In this document: positions 33,456-46,095 of the stretch, piece after piece | Position numbering within the stretch: the stretch's first letter is position 1 | Layout of the letters: every line of letters begins with the position of its first letter | NCBI GenBank assembly: GCA_963971405.1 | Contig: OZ020492.1 | Coordinates: forward strand, 2,480,001 to 2,544,000 | Length of the DNA stretch: 64,000 bases | Source of the DNA: Psococerastis gibbosa | Lineage: Eukaryota > Arthropoda > Insecta > Psocodea > Psocidae | Direction: 5' to 3' | Made by a program: the position numbers and the translations under genes | The notes under the pieces: model-generated | What the model saw: the letters and a program-made list of their open reading frames with translations, nothing else | Told to the model about the DNA's origin: nothing | The model's database searches: none

Positions 33456-33650
33456 GCGGAACAGTAGAATCCGGGCTGATGGGCCGTGGTTGATCTGGAA
33501 GAGTACTTAGTTAACTTTTGTTAACAGCTGTGGTCGAAATTGTCATAGGCGGGTTCGAAGATTGTATTTCGGAAGCTTAGTAAAACCTGAGTCCCCGAGA
33601 CTGAATCTTAATCTATACGTAGTGCCACTGAAAATATCGACGGCAGCTGC
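33456..33650. repeat. Decayed PLE-A ends
   Basis: GGAACAGTAGAATCCGGGCT and TGATGGGCCGTGG at the left, GAAGATTGTATTTCGGAAGC in the middle and TAGTGCCACTGAAAATATCG at the right are the PLE-A end landmarks in mixed orientation, as in the palindromic copies. Ribozyme-like core destroyed. Confidence 0.7.
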
Positions 33651-34044
33651 CCACTGCCGTAGTATTTAAAAAACGTAACTACACTTCTGATACATAATGG
33701 AGTAATTGGTATCGTTGGAATCGGAACACTGCAAGTAAACCAAATCTGCTGGAATAAAATCGCATCTAGAATACTTAAGAGAGAAGAACTGAAAATCGTA
33801 TAGGCCTATAACAACTGTTTAACCATCGCCCTTTTGGTATTAAACAGCACCATAACTACGTTTTTTTTTTTTTTTTTTGCTGTAAAAAAGTTACATTTGT
33901 AGATACCATATTTTAAAAGCCATAGCAACCATCATTAAAACCCAACGAGGGAGTTATCCTTCACATTAGACTCCACGACCAAAATTTGGTTCCCAATTTT
34001 CTCGGCGCTAAGAAAATGTTAGTTATGTCTTTTTAGATTCAACG

Positions 34045-34110
34045 GCAGTGCAGATGAAGAGACGATTGGAAGTACGCTACCACACGCCATTCGGATTCTA
34101 CTGTTCCATA
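34045..34110 (+). repeat. PLE-A end fragment
   Basis: GATTGGAAGTACGCTACC and CATTCGGATTCTACTGTTCC match the outer PLE-A end. It may be the other boundary of the copy at 33456-33650, with about 390 bp between. Confidence 0.6.
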
Positions 34111-34738
34111 ATTATGGAAGAGAATTTGTTTAAAGGGCGAGAGGGTATCAATAAATACCCCTTTTTAATTAGTTTATACATAACATTTGATTACCCAACT
34201 ATTGAATCCTAATGTGACTTACGATGTTAGAAATCTTTATGAACTGTGCTTGAGTTTATCTACTTTCCGTTTTCTAACACTAACAGGAGTATTTGTAGCT
34301 GTTTATTCAACGAGAATTTCTGTTGTAAGCATTACTGAATCAGCCTTGAATTTCCTATGGGCCTCATTTCATTGCATAAAGTATTGCTTACTGTGCATGT
34401 AAATATGTTTAGTTCTTAAGTTCTGCGGGATGATGGATGATCTACATTGTGAGACATAGTACGTAACTGGAACTAATACCGTTTGGCCATAGTTTTTGAA
34501 GGGGTCCATATTTTCACAATCTGAGGCTAAACGGTGCTTGTAAGAAAACGTACAGTGAGGGGAATTTTCACTGAAATGAATGGTCTGGCGGATGAACCGG
34601 AGAAGTCACTTTTTTTATTTGGTGACACTAATATGTTTTTACTGAAGAGAAATGCGCCGAGAATTGTAGCCTCAATCAATCAGGAGGTTTCTGGGCACTT
34701 AAACTTAAAGCAAACAGGGCGGAAACTTTACACTTATT

Positions 34739-34870
34739 GCTTTCCTATTTCTACGTAGTATAAGGAAAACTTTGTAATGGTCGAAATTTCCGATTTATAG
34801 ATTTCAGTGGATTAACACGTTTTGAAGCCCCAGGAAAACAAAGTGTTTCAGTATTACCCTGTTTGCATTC
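34739..34870 (+). repeat. Family Z repeat, 5' truncated copy
   Basis: Begins with the palindrome GCTTTCC..AAGGAAAAC, then TTTGTAATGGTCGAAATTTC and TTAACACGTTTTGAAGCCCC, as at 43238. The remainder is missing. Confidence 0.7.
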
Positions 34871-34874
34871 GAAT

Positions 34875-36160
34875 ATGGTGTTTTTTTCTTGACAATAGGT
34901 CAGAAAGGGACTAAAGAACCCAGAAATTTACTGTTTCATTATTTAAAATATAATAATTGACCTGTACTAATACCTACTATACCGCACGAGTTTTTCCCTA
35001 TTAAAAAAAAAATGCCTTCTCTGGTCCCTTCAAAAGTAGGTTGTGCACAACTTAAGCCAATTTAGCTGACGTTAGTTAGAATATTAAATAATTTAGCTTG
35101 ATTTAAGAGCCTAGATTTTTGAAGAATGTATGCTATACTATAATTGACAATACGCCTCGCAAACATTAATTTAAGTATGAGCCATTTTGTTTGTGAGCGG
35201 ACTGTTTTTGAAATACTTAATGAAGGAAATAAATAACTAGATTTAATAAATGGTATTGTTTAGTACGAGTTGTGAAATGATTGGATTCTAGAGTCTTTAG
35301 GCACTAGAAGGCCACATTTGTTGTGCCTTTCCTTCATGTTATGTTACGTTACCTATTGTTTTTAGTTATTATTGTGTTCTACTATATTTAATAAAATATT
35401 GAAATTGAATTTTGGTGGTTTTCTTAGTGCTATTCTTCCATTCCAAATTTAAGAGAGGATTCAATGGACTAAGCAGTATATTTTGGCCCAACTGCAGTGG
35501 CGTAACGATAAGTTTTCGTAAGAATTTTTGGACATTAGCAAACTGGTATACGTTACGTTCTCGATGTCAACCTACACGATAATGGACAAGCTGAGACAAG
35601 CTTACTATTGGTGCGATGAAACAGGCGAAAGCATGCCATAACCAAGTACAGATACGAGTCGATATCAAACCTAAAAGGCGTGAAGGCTATTGAATCCATG
35701 TCCTCTTGCCTTGAGGACGCCCATTGTTGTTTTTAAATAGAAAATGATTTAAAGAAATTGGAAATTATTTAATTGTACAAAACTGCATGCATTGTACATT
35801 GATACGAAGGAAAGATTTCCTCTGGGTATATCTAACATCACCCAAATCTCAAACTATATATTTGAATTTGACCGGTTGACTAGTGGTTGCAGATAGTGCT
35901 GCTCGACCTGACGTTCGCTGCAGCTTTATATTCCGATGTTCCGCCGCTCACTGTCTGCGGGAACCACCATCTCGCATTTCCGGAGCGTCCGATATACTCG
36001 TTGCTCGCTGTCTGAAACACATAGGCACACAAGTACAATTAGCGTACATTGACTTAAAAGAATGAAAAAGAGGTCGCCTGTTTTCTTCATTCGGGTTTAA
36101 ATCCTGATTGCTAAACATAGGTGGAAACATGAACATGAAAATATTGTTGTTTGCTTTCTA
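34875..36160. other. Intergenic sequence; no gene recognised
   Basis: AT-rich. CAGTGGCGTAACG at 35495 resembles a hAT left end, but I find no partner. No coding signal. Confidence 0.4.
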
Positions 36161-36164
36161 CGTC

Positions 36165-36405
36165 TGCTTTTAAGCAACCCTGTCAGCCTGGCGGGGGGAG
36201 TGAGTCTGATTATTAACCAGAGGCACCCTAAGGGCAGACTCATTCAACCCGGGGACAAGGGGAGTTCACTGGCAGGGTGGACTTCCTGGTTATAGTGGAT
36301 TGGATTCTGAACCACCTGGGGAGCATAGTATAGTCACGATTAATTGGGAGGTGACCAGCACTCGACACGCACTTTGACTGACTGGTATAGTCTCATGGGC
36401 ATGGA
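36165..36405 (-). repeat. Dispersed repeat family W, copy 3 (inverted)
   Basis: CAACCCTGTCAGCCTGGCGG, GGCACCCTAAGGGCAGACTC, GGGAGGTGACCAGCACTCGA and GACTGACTGGTATAGTCTCA are complements of segments at 48115-48365, so this is the right-hand part of the long form on the - strand. Confidence 0.8.
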
Positions 36406-36649
36406 CGTAGACTTAGAAAGTGACAAGCCACCATTTTTTGGTTGTGGGAAAACACCGAAGGTGGGTTGAAGAGAAGTGCGTTATACGAAGACACCAGAAC
36501 GGGTGTCTTGCGACAACTAAAAAAAAATTACAAGCAACTAAAAGTGTGTCCGAAGAAGTAACTTCAGTTTGCTATTCCAATGCACTATGTGTTTTACAAT
36601 AACCCACACGTTTTTCTGCTGTTAAAATGACGTGTCTGAGAATGACCAA

Positions 36650-37016
36650 CTCAGTTGCTTACACTGTTCAACTACCCTGGATGGCCCAATACACTGCAGT
36701 GCCTTATTCCTAGAGTTCTAGTTACCTAATCTAACCCACCGAAGTGTTTTGTTTGTGTCAACCAAGTGTCTTGACCATACTCACTTCTGCGTCTTGCATT
36801 CACAGACCAAGCTTGCTTGACCTGCTCTCTATAGTGCCTCATTTGAACCTGCCATGTATCTAGCCCTCACTACCTAGTGTGCGTTGCTTTAACCACCCTA
36901 GTTGGCTACCCCTCCTCACTACAGTGCCTTGCTTGAACCAAATAGGTGTATTGCTCTCACTCACTGCTGCGTGTTGCTTTAACGACCCTAGTTAGCTATC
37001 CTTGATCACGTAGAGC
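36650..37016. repeat. Degenerate tandem repeat
   Basis: A loosely repeated unit of about 60-70 bp with the words 'agtgccttgcttgaacca', 'ccctagttggctac' and 'cactcactgctgcgt'. Five or so copies can be followed by eye. No open frame. It ends exactly where the next hairpin begins. Confidence 0.55.
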
Positions 37017-37115
37017 CTTGGCGGGGCTACCTTAATGTACAGGGCAGCTGCCCCGGTAAGACGCCCTTCGGAGTAGCTGCCCTGTACATCAATAGGTAGC
37101 AGTGGCCGCGCCAAG
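37017..37115. repeat. 99-bp GC-rich hairpin
   Basis: CTTGGCGGGGCTACC..CTTAATGTACAGGGCAGCTG on the left is inverted as CAGCTGCCCTGTACAT-like sequence and GCGCCAAG on the right. Arms of about 40 bp around a small loop near 37058-37070. Possibly a tiny foldback transposon. Confidence 0.75.
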
Positions 37116-37119
37116 ACAC

Positions 37120-38060
37120 TACAAGAGAGCGAGAATGACTACTGGTTCGTCAGAGCAACAAGCAGAAAAGAGCAACACATGTACAGCTTCAGGTTGCCAC
37201 CCTGTTTCTATACACCTCAGAAAAAGAGACATTTAACACAAAATGCGAGGAAAAATGCGCAAGGTACAATACATCGGTTGACATATATTATTTCCCAAAA
37301 CGTACATATTGACAAATTACTGAACAAGTTCAAGTTAGCCATTTTTTTTTAAATTATTTAGGCAACCGGTATCGTTTATTTTATTTCATTTGCCAAACGT
37401 TCAATTTGTTGAAGTTTTAGACGAAATTCAAGTAAGTTGTAAAAAGTTACATTCGTTCTTTAAGAAAATTGACCGTTTTAAAAGATTAACTTTCAGTAAG
37501 GGACCAAACATTGTCAGGGCGCGAGGGTAATGAAGCAAATAGTGGAACTTCAAATGCGTACCGGACACACTCAGCGCAATCGCTCATTGAACTCACTTAT
37601 CAGCATCACCAATACCACTGGACCTAGAGGTGACGGCTGCAATGAGTTGGTGAAGAACTGCCAGCAAGGCTCAGCCACATTCATCTCACACGACTTTCCT
37701 GTCGAAAAACTTTGAATCCTACGACCGTAGCAAGGCTGAAATGAAAACAAAGCAAGCTTAGTGATATTAATACCATTAATAACTTATATCATAGTGAAGA
37801 CGAAAGTTATGATTAGGCATGTGTAACAATAATGGGTTGCGACTAAGAGGCGTTATACATTTTTCTGAGACCCCGGCCTTTTTACTCCCATGTAGTCCCC
37901 CTTACCATCCCCCGTAGGCCTACTTCTTGCACGCCACCCAATATCAAATTCTTCTCCACCAAAACCTCCGACGCTTGTTCTCTATAAGACCCGCGTCTAT
38001 AATTAACAAAATAAGTACGCTAACAAGTAGCACAATTTTTAGTAATTTTTCATGAAAATA
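37120..38060. other. Intergenic sequence; no gene recognised
   Basis: No repeat family or coding signal was recognised here. A short frame at 37530-37715 has no motif. Confidence 0.4.
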
Positions 38061-38369
38061 AAGCTTTATTTATTATTTTGCCCCCTGAGGGATGCGACCT
38101 AGCGGGTTTCGTTTGCAATAATAATGACTAAGATACGATATATTGCATGTGACTTTAAAGAAAATCGTTGGAGCCGTTTTTGGGAAATAATTATTTTAGC
38201 AGTTTTTGGGGATTTATGGGGGTAAGATGAACTACCATGGCAGCAATGCTTAAAAGGACCAGCATAATGATACCTGTATAAGGTTACCGGCTACCCTACA
38301 CAGTAAATCAGGGAACGGCCGGGCTGACAGAACTGGTGTAACAATCGCTGTTAGCCTATATACCTGTAA

Positions 38370-39338
38370 ACTCAAACTTACTCTGTGCAGTCTCGAAAGT
38401 TATGGGGAATTCGTCCTTCGGGTACGGGAATATTAGTAAACAGATTTTGACATCGAAAGAGACGAGTTTGGCATTGCTGGATAAGGAAAGGTGCTTTTAA
38501 GGTGGGAAACCAACTCGAATGAGTTTTTGACGCTGTGGCGGGGTGTTAAGTTTGATAGCTCGCGAATGTGTTTGTTGAGGAAACTAGCTACTTCGCTGGC
38601 TGGGGCACTGTCATACGAAACTACTGGGCGGATAGGTTGATTGGGTTTATGAAGTTTAAACAGACCAATCAATCAATCAATCTTTGTCCATGACCCACCA
38701 AGGTGGGATAGACGGCGACCAAAAAATGAAGGAGCTACGGGGTTCATGTTGGTAAATTTATAGGCTATATCTTGAGGTATCGTATTAGAGCTTTGTTTAA
38801 TGGCTTTTTTGGTTGTTTTTTGGAATTTGTTTGTGGGGTCTACTTTAAGTTTTACGAATGTGGATTCGTCAGAAATGAGGTCTAAGACTTTAAAAACATA
38901 ATCTTGGGTAGGTAAAATGACAATAGAATTTCCTTTATCCGCCTTGGTGAGTGTTAGGTTATCTTGGGCTAGTTTCTTTTTTATAGATTTAGTGTTATCG
39001 TTTTTGTGTGTAAGTTTGACGTTTTTCAGAATATCTGCTGCTATGTGTTTTTCATTATTGTGGTTTTTTAGGCTAAATACAGTGTCTGACATTAAGTTGG
39101 TTAACGTGTTTTTGCTTAGACCTATATCGGGGCAATACTTGAGGCCCTTGTTGAGAAGTTCCATTTCTTTTGTGTTGAAAATCGTGTTAGATAAGTTGAC
39201 GGTACGAGGATAGAATTTATGTGTTGTGATGGGTAGTGTAGTGAGTGTCTGCGCTGAAGGCGTGAGGCCCTGACCCACCCCAGTCTGCATCGATCGATGA
39301 AGGGGGTTAGACAGGGAAATCTCCTTCGTCTCGCGCAT
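38370..39338 (-). pseudogene. PLE-B reverse transcriptase, N-terminal and palm A region
   Basis: A 221-codon open frame (39338-38673) includes NLSNTIFNTKEMELLNKGLK, NLTLTKADKGNSIVILPTQD and STFVKLKVDPTNKFQ. 'L(S/N)KGL.Y' and 'L.L(T/V)KADKGN..V' are signature blocks of PLE proteins. After a short insertion (IDQ-type tract 'caatcaatcaatc') it continues as LFKLHKPNQPIRPVVSYDSA (fingers), then LVSFDVKNLFTNIPV in another frame (motif A). It ends before motif C, and the copy is truncated. Confidence 0.88.
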
Positions 39339-39387
39339 CTGATGTTCCGTGCCGCGATGTGATGTGTGATGTATTCCGTTGGATTTG

Positions 39388-39823
39388 TTATTTTGGTTTT
39401 GACTCAGTTCTTTTTTTTTTTAGTGTTGTGCGTTTTTTGTAAGTGATGCCACTAATTTTTGTGTATATGTGATCTTGGAAGGTGGTCCATTCTAAAAAGT
39501 GAAGTTTGAAAGATAATTCTGAATGTAAAACTTTAAGGTAAAGGCTTATGCTGTCTATGATTTTGAACCATTTTTTGATTTCTTCTGCTAGCCAGACTTT
39601 CTGGTCGATTCTAAGTGCTTTATTGGATTGGGTGGAAAAGGTTGCTGTTTTAATTTGGATGTATTTAGGAGTGATTCTAAGTCTTTTGCAATCTTGGTTA
39701 AATTTGAGGTTAAGTGCGAATGGCGAATTTTTCTTTAAGTTTCCTATAGATTTTGAGTTGTTCAGCAAGACTAGCTGTTTTAAAATAAATAATTAGATTG
39801 CTTGTGACTTCGTGGTATTTCAT
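39388..39823 (-). pseudogene. PLE-B ORF 5' end
   Basis: ATG at 39821-39823 opens MKYHEVTSNLIIYFKTASLA and reaches a stop after a one-base shift. The downstream frame (LNLKFNQDCKRLRITPKY to TESKPK) continues to 39388. The initiator and first residues match those at 7095 in the other PLE-B copy. No domain assigned; lysine-rich, plausible nucleic-acid binding N-terminus. Confidence 0.7.
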
Positions 39824-40084
39824 TTTAATAAACAAAAAAATAACAAAAACTTAGAGTTTTAGAAAAACTTGTTATAACAACCCGAATTAGTAAAACCCAA
39901 ATAATCGTTAAGAAATTAACTTTGTCTAAGAAACCCGCTTGTGTTAGTATAAAACCCTGAGCGCTTTCGGCAAGAACTGCCATCTACAGAGGGAAACCCA
40001 CTAGCACAGTTACACCTTATCTGCGATTTGAGACTTGCTCAACTCGAGGAGAAGATGCAAATGTGACTAGGGAGAGGAAACCTT

Positions 40085-40094
40085 GGTTTATATA
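40085..40094 (-). promoter_or_regulatory. TATA-like promoter of PLE-B
   Basis: On the - strand CCTATATAAACCAAGGTTTC precedes CTCTCCCTAGTCACATTTGC, the same arrangement as at 6851. It lies 262 bp upstream of the initiator ATG at 39823. Confidence 0.45.
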
Positions 40095-40649
40095 GGACTG
40101 GGAGGAGGGGGTGGGAGGGGGCGTGGCTGGTTACCTATTCCTAATCTACTAGCTAGATCTATTAGAGGGGATGATTGTGTGAATGTTATGTCGTTTGTTG
40201 ATTTTTCCCTATTGTGTAAAGCTCTTTTGATTTCAACATTTTCAAAAAAATTTAAAGTGTAACTTTTCTTTATTTTGTGTAGGGCTGTCCAATTGTGAGG
40301 ATCAAATGGGCCTTATATAACCCCCCCCCCCCCCCAAGAGGCGCCTCGATCCTCAAGGGTAACGTCCCATTCAAAGTACTTTACCATTATACCCGGAACG
40401 AGTGACCAATCCAAAGTGTAATATCGTACTACACTACAAAATCTTAATACTGTATAATTATGTAGGTACTGTGGTCCTATACTGTAAAGTGTTGGGGCAC
40501 GGATCATATGCATATTTTTTTCAAAATTTCGATTTGGAGTGGGCACAACTAATGTTAGCCCGTTCGTGCGTGGAACCTAAAGTCGTGTATATATCGTATA
40601 TATGTATCCATTACAATCCTAACATCTAAAATTTTCTCCAAATCACAAA

Positions 40650-40712
40650 GCTTTCCTTACTATATCTGTACGTAGGTACGTATTCTGTACCTACCTATAA
40701 ATATGGGAAAGC
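40650..40712 (-). repeat. Family Z 5' hairpin, enlarged
   Basis: GCTTTCCTTACTATATC..CCTATAAATATGGGAAAGC is the family Z terminal palindrome with an extra inner palindrome (ACGTAGGTACGTA). Confidence 0.65.
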
Positions 40713-41392
40713 AATGACTGATGGCTGTAAATATAATTTACAATATTATTGTGCGTAATACACTGTATAATGACTAATGAAAATAAATGACTTTTTAATC
40801 TTTTCGACATGGAGTGGGAAACGAAAAGGTCCATAGCACAATCATTCTAATTTCATCTTATGTATCGGGGTACGCTTTGCTTCAAATGTGATTCGGCATC
40901 GCGAGCTTTTAAAATTGTGATAACACCTGACTCAGCTCAATTTTATGGCAAAAAACTTGCCCGTTTTCTTTCATACGCAAATCGCGAACTTCCTATGTGA
41001 GTCATAACCTAATTGTTGCTTTTTTAGCTGATTTAAATAATTCCACAAAGCTAAAAATTCAAATTTCCCGCCATGAGCAGTGCCTTATGCTAAGTCACTC
41101 CCAACCGGTTTCTTGGAACTATAATCGCCCGAGTTGTAAGGTGTCTTGTTAAGACCAACTCAAGCTTCAATTAACCCACCTAGGTGTCTTCATTCAGGAA
41201 ACCATGCCCGAGGCATCACGTGACTCGGTTTTTGGTGTCTTGGGCCAAACAAAATACTCAAGAAAAGAGTTGACCCAACTATCCTCCCCTCTAAGTCACT
41301 TTTCGTGTTTCTGGCGAATCAACCTAAAGTGTCTTCGCCCAACTAAAATTTTTCCAAGCCACCAAGTTTGTACCCTCTTTTTTCTCAGTGTA

Positions 41393-41781
41393 TTCGGCTA
41401 TAGTTTTGGTGAGTTTCTTAATTTTTTCTGCCTTAGATTTAGACAAATTATTTATAATTCGTGATATTTTTCAAATTTAAAACTTGTTCATTTTAATGTT
41501 TATTTCTAAGGCGATATGTGCTAACATTTGCTACGGCAGCGTCCCGTCAGTTCAGTTCAAAAGTTTCGTTTGTCGCAGTATTCAAATTTCAAATTGTGAT
41601 GTTGGCAATACTGAAGAACTGAACTGCCGCGACGCTGCCGTAGCAAATATAAACACATATCGCCCTAGAAATAAACATTAAAATGAGCAAATTTAATTTT
41701 GAAATATATTAAGAATTATACAGAATTTGTCTAAATTTAAGGGAGAAAAAAATTAAGAAACTCATCAAAACTATAACCGAA
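41393..41781. repeat. Large foldback element with 166-bp arms
   Basis: Left arm 41393-41558 and right arm 41616-41781 are inverted copies around a 57-bp spacer. Landmarks GGCTATAGTTTTGGTGAGTT, GGCGATATGTGCTAACATTT and GCTACGGCAGCG recur as complements on the right, though the arms are visibly diverged. No coding capacity. Probably a MITE. Confidence 0.9.
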
Positions 41782-42770
41782 GAGCATTCAAGTGTTTAAA
41801 TAGACACAATTTTAATTTTCCGCGCTTTGCACTCTTGCGACAATTACCAGCATCAAAATTAAAAAGTTCATTTTCAACAATTGAATTAATCACCATCACG
41901 TCACATGGGGTATTATATTAATCCCGGTATTATAATAATACCAAATCACCATGATCGGGCTGCTGATGAACGGGATATTACAATTGTATACAATTAAATA
42001 GGAGCCTCCGAAATATTCCATCCACAGAAGCAATGAATTATTTCAACAAAATATCGAAACTAATTTGGAAAACTGAAGGGAATACTTTTTGAAATCGGTC
42101 TGATGTCTAAAGTAATGGTGACTGCGACCCAATTAAACACATCTACATGAGGCACTCCAGCTTATCTACGATATGGAACGAGATTGGCCGATTTTTGCTA
42201 TTAATTCGGATAACGACAATTTACACATATCGTATTTGCCCCTCAGCAAACTCCTGACCTATACCTCCACGCGGTGAGGGGCGGGCAACGTCAACATTCA
42301 ATGACGGCTAACACAGGCAGGTACCGAGTGGGGTTCGGTCAAAGACCCTCCGCCTAACTCCGTGGAGTTAGGGCATGGGCACCCTCTTGTCCATGGTAGA
42401 CGAAAAGCTCCCTCCCTAAAGGCGGACGAACTGGATCCTGGCAACAGGTGACGGTCAACGGCACAGGATGCGGAAAGCAAGGGGAAACCACCGCATTATA
42501 TGCCCAAGCGGCATCCCAAGAACTAGCAACCATGTATAATTCGAGGCATCGAAGTCACGTGTTGCTGCTAACCAGTCATCCGGCTGTGACTTGAAGAAGA
42601 AGAGTATTTGTGGTGATCCAGGTGTGGCCAATGTCCAATGCTTTCTCATATAGGGCCACCAGAGAGGAGAAGCTTCGAAAGTGAACCAAAGTTACGCAAC
42701 GGGAGCTACAATCAAATGGGTGCCTCTGAAATATTCCTTCCACAGAACAATAAATTCTTTGGAATAATTA

Positions 42771-42985
42771 TCCAATATAGCTGGCTGTATTGTCCTAAAG
42801 GCCAGAAGGAGAGTATTTGGAACAGTTAACATACTTACGAGCTATCGCCTCCCTTGGTATTCGGGTAGTAGGCGCCACACCGCCGAGTAAGGATGTGCTG
42901 TGAGTGATGCTCTTGCTGGAGACAGTGTTCCATCATCCGCGACCATAGTTAAGGGAAGTATGACAATACTGAAAATAAATAAATA
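42771..42985 (+). repeat. SINE-like repeat with AATAAA-type tail, copy 1
   Basis: TATAGCTGGCTGTATTGTCC through GCCTCCCTTGGTATTCGGGT to a terminal GAAAATAAATAAATA. The second copy is at 46096-46312, about 90 percent alike by eye and with the same short-repeat tail. Confidence 0.75.
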
Positions 42986-43237
42986 CAAATGATAATATCC
43001 AATGCTTTCTCTAATGGGGCCACCAGAGAGGAGAAGCTTCGAAAGTGAACAAAAGTTTTGCAAAGGGTGCTACAATCAAATAGTTGCCTCTGAAATATTC
43101 CTTTCACAGAAGCAATAAATTCTTTGGAATAATTATTGAAATCGGTCTGTTCTCTAAAGTAACGGGGACTACGACCCTCTCAACCACATGACGGACTCCA
43201 GCATATCTACGATATGGAACGAGATTGGCAGATTATT

Positions 43238-44085
43238 GCTTTCCCATTTATACGTAGTATAAGGAAAGCTTTGTGATGGTCCAAATTTTCGATTCCGAGT
43301 TTTCAACGGATTTACACGTTTTGAGGTCCCAGGAACCCAAAAATGAGGTTTTTATGTCTGTCTGTCGCTCTGTCTGTCTGTATGTCCGTCTGTGCGTCGA
43401 TTTCTGGGCAAACTACTCGGTCGATTTTGATGAAATTTTGCATGTAGGTTTACAAAAATCATACCTCGGGATCATTGTTTTTATTTGGGGGCTAACTCAA
43501 TTTGGGGGGGTTTTATTCTCAAAAAACTCCAAAAAAAAGTCTAAAAAAATTATTTCACAAAAACGCCTCCAATGATTTCTTTTAAATTAACATATGTTGT
43601 AGTTGTTATTATTGTTGATAAAATGCGAGGGGTCGCTTGCCCCTTGATATTTTGCTTGTGGGGGTAAAAAAATAAAAATAACTAAAAAATAATTTTTCTG
43701 CGAAGCCTTTTTATCGATGATTTCTACTTTCAGGTATGTTTTAGGTGTTAAATTGAGTAACGAAACCGGACAGGTTGCTTTCCCAGAAAAGTATTTGGTT
43801 TTCTACAAAAAAATGTTTTTTTCTTTTAAAATGATAGAAAATTCACGCTCAAATGCATTGCGTGCCCTGCCAGTATTGCTGTGTGGTAATGTGTTGGTCT
43901 GACCTATCTAGAATTTACCTCACCTCCAGTGACGTCAGGTGGACACTCCCCCCCCCCCCCCTTGAGATATCGGAAATTTAACCATAGGAAAATTATTTAC
44001 CATGAAATTACTCATTTTCTCAATGTACTAATTTTGATAAATTGGAAAGCATGTTCGAGTAAACTCGGACCGGTTCTTTATTTTA
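43238..44085 (+). repeat. Family Z repeat, longest copy
   Basis: Starts with the palindrome GCTTTCCCATTTATACGTAG..GGAAAGC (43238-43269), then TTTGTGATGGTCC, a TCTGTCTG-rich segment (43353-43400), TCGATTTTGATGAAATTTTG and the right part ATTGGAAAGCATGTTCGAGT and CTCGGACCGGTTCTT. The right part is repeated at 44940-45160 and in decayed form at 58345-58470. No coding capacity found. Confidence 0.65.
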
Positions 44086-45160
44086 ATTCGGATAACGACA
44101 ATTTACTAGGTACTAACTCTTTTAAGTCTCTTCACCACTTATTAAGACCTTAAAAAATGATATAACTATTGGCATGCAGATGTATGGTAGAGGCTTACGA
44201 TTCAATTGAGTATAGAATGAAGTACTAATATCTCACTCACACTTTCCCTCCAAATTCACGACGCTGCTTTACTGACTCCAACGACTGCCACGGGCTCATA
44301 CATGCATGTGTTTGCAATATGTTCATATGGACAGTTGGCTTAGACTACAAATTGAATTTTCGCAATATCTTCTCCTTCCTGCCATCTAAAAACAAAAGGT
44401 TAAAATTACTGAGGAATAGTCAATATGTTAGACCATTCTTAAACATTAAAAAAAAAATCCATCAATACCTATTCACAAATACATATTGTATTTGTTGTGA
44501 TTTAGGGGTTGCCAATTTCCAACGCTTTCTTTTAAGGTGACACCAGAGAGGAGAAGCCCTGAAAGTGTACAAAATTTCGCGGAATATTTGTATTAGTAAA
44601 TGATTGATTATAATAATTATTTAAGATTATTTTGTATTTCAGTAAATTCCTGAGTGAGTGTATGTCGCATCACCTGAACAAGTTATCGATTTCTTACTTT
44701 TTTAAGTAACTTATCACGCGGATGGTAAGTTTCTTACTATCCGGTGTTGCAACTTCTGCAAAAATTTTGCAATATCTTCTCCTTCCTGCCATCTAAAACA
44801 AAAGGTTGAAATTACTGCCGAATAGTCAATAGTCAATACTTTAGACCATTCTTAAACATTAAAAATTATTAATCAATACTTATACAATAATACATATTGT
44901 ATTTATGGTTATCCTGGGGTGGCCAATTTCCAATGCTTTCTCAAATACATTGCGTGCCCTGCCATTATTGCTGTGTGGTAATGTGTTGGTCTGACCTATC
45001 TAGTATTTACGTCGCCTTCAGTGACGTCAGGTGGACGACCCCCCCCCCCTCCCCCCCCCCCGTGATATCCGAAATTTAACCATAGGACAATTATTTACCA
45101 TGAAATAAATCATCGATAAATTGGAAAGCATGTTCGAGTAAAATCGGACCGGTTCTTTTT

Positions 45161-45845
45161 ATTTTGTCCTCACTGATTACTCCACCAAGTCAGGGAAATA
45201 TATTGAAAAAATAATGACTTACTTAAGGGATATCGGCGCAGGTACCTCCGAGCCCAAAAAAATACATGCCATAACTATTTTAGAGATCCCGTTTCTGACG
45301 TGTTTGATTCTAATAAATGTATAGAATTTCGGTAAGTAGGAATACTGTATGAGACTAAGTTGACTAAGATTAATAGTTAATGTAATAGACTGAAAGATAG
45401 CTATGAATTGCTATCCGACATGGAGCCATTTTTTTCTTCTAATTTTTTGACTTGACTTATAAGCTGTTTATTTTTAAGGTAATCTTGCTAAATAATTTAG
45501 AGACAAACACTAAGTTGGTACGGTCCCCATACTTGTTTCTCGATCTGGTATTGGTAGTTTATGACTGTTTCTCGTAGGGTAGTACGGAATATTTGTATTA
45601 GTAAATGATTGATTATAATAATTATTTAAGATTATTTTGTATTTCAGTAAATTCCTGAGTGAGTGTATGTCGCATCACCGGAACAAGTTAATATCGGTAT
45701 CTTACTTTTTTAAGTAACTTATCACGCGGATGGTAAGTTTCTTACTATCCGGTGTTGCAACTTCGGCAAAAATTTTGCAATATCTTCTCCTTCCTGCCAT
45801 CTAAAACAAAAGGTTGAAATTACTGCCGAATAGTCAGTAGTCAAT
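45161..45845 (+). repeat. Local duplication, unit 1 (685 bp)
   Basis: Matches 46920-47604 at a constant offset of 1759 bp across the whole length, hence with no net insertion or deletion and only scattered base differences. A third copy of the inner 185 bp (GGAATATTTGTATTAGTAAA to GGTGTTGCAACTTC) is at 44580-44757. Confidence 0.9.
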
Positions 45846-46095
45846 ATTTTAGACCATTCTTCAACATTAAAAAATATTAATCAATACTTATTCAATAATA
45901 GATATTGTATATTTTATGGTTATCCTGGGGTGGCCAATTTCCAATGCTTTCTCTTAAGGTGCCACCAGAGGGGAGAAGCCCTGAAAGTGTAGGTACAAAA
46001 TTTCGCAGGGAATGTTGAGCTATCATTACTCAAGCAGTCATTTATTAAACACTCGTATATATTTCATGGATCTGTTCGTCCGTCTGATTTTCATC

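Larger units (their letters stand above)
38360..40320 (-). mobile_element. Penelope-like element B (PLE-B), 5' part with terminal repeat
   Basis: Read on the - strand: end of a previous unit and terminal segment (40320-39840, including a TATA-like motif and the landmarks shared with 6770-7000), initiator ATG at 39823 (MKYHEVTSNL), an N-terminal region, then reverse transcriptase fingers and palm to about 38370, where the copy stops. Tandem arrangement (3' end of one unit joined to the 5' end of the next) is common in PLEs. A premature stop and frameshifts show it is dead. A poly-C tract at 40321-40336 abuts its right end. Confidence 0.85.

Noticed and set aside
35495..35513. CAGTGGCGTAACG as a hAT left end
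   Set aside because: No matching right end or 8-bp duplication was found nearby.
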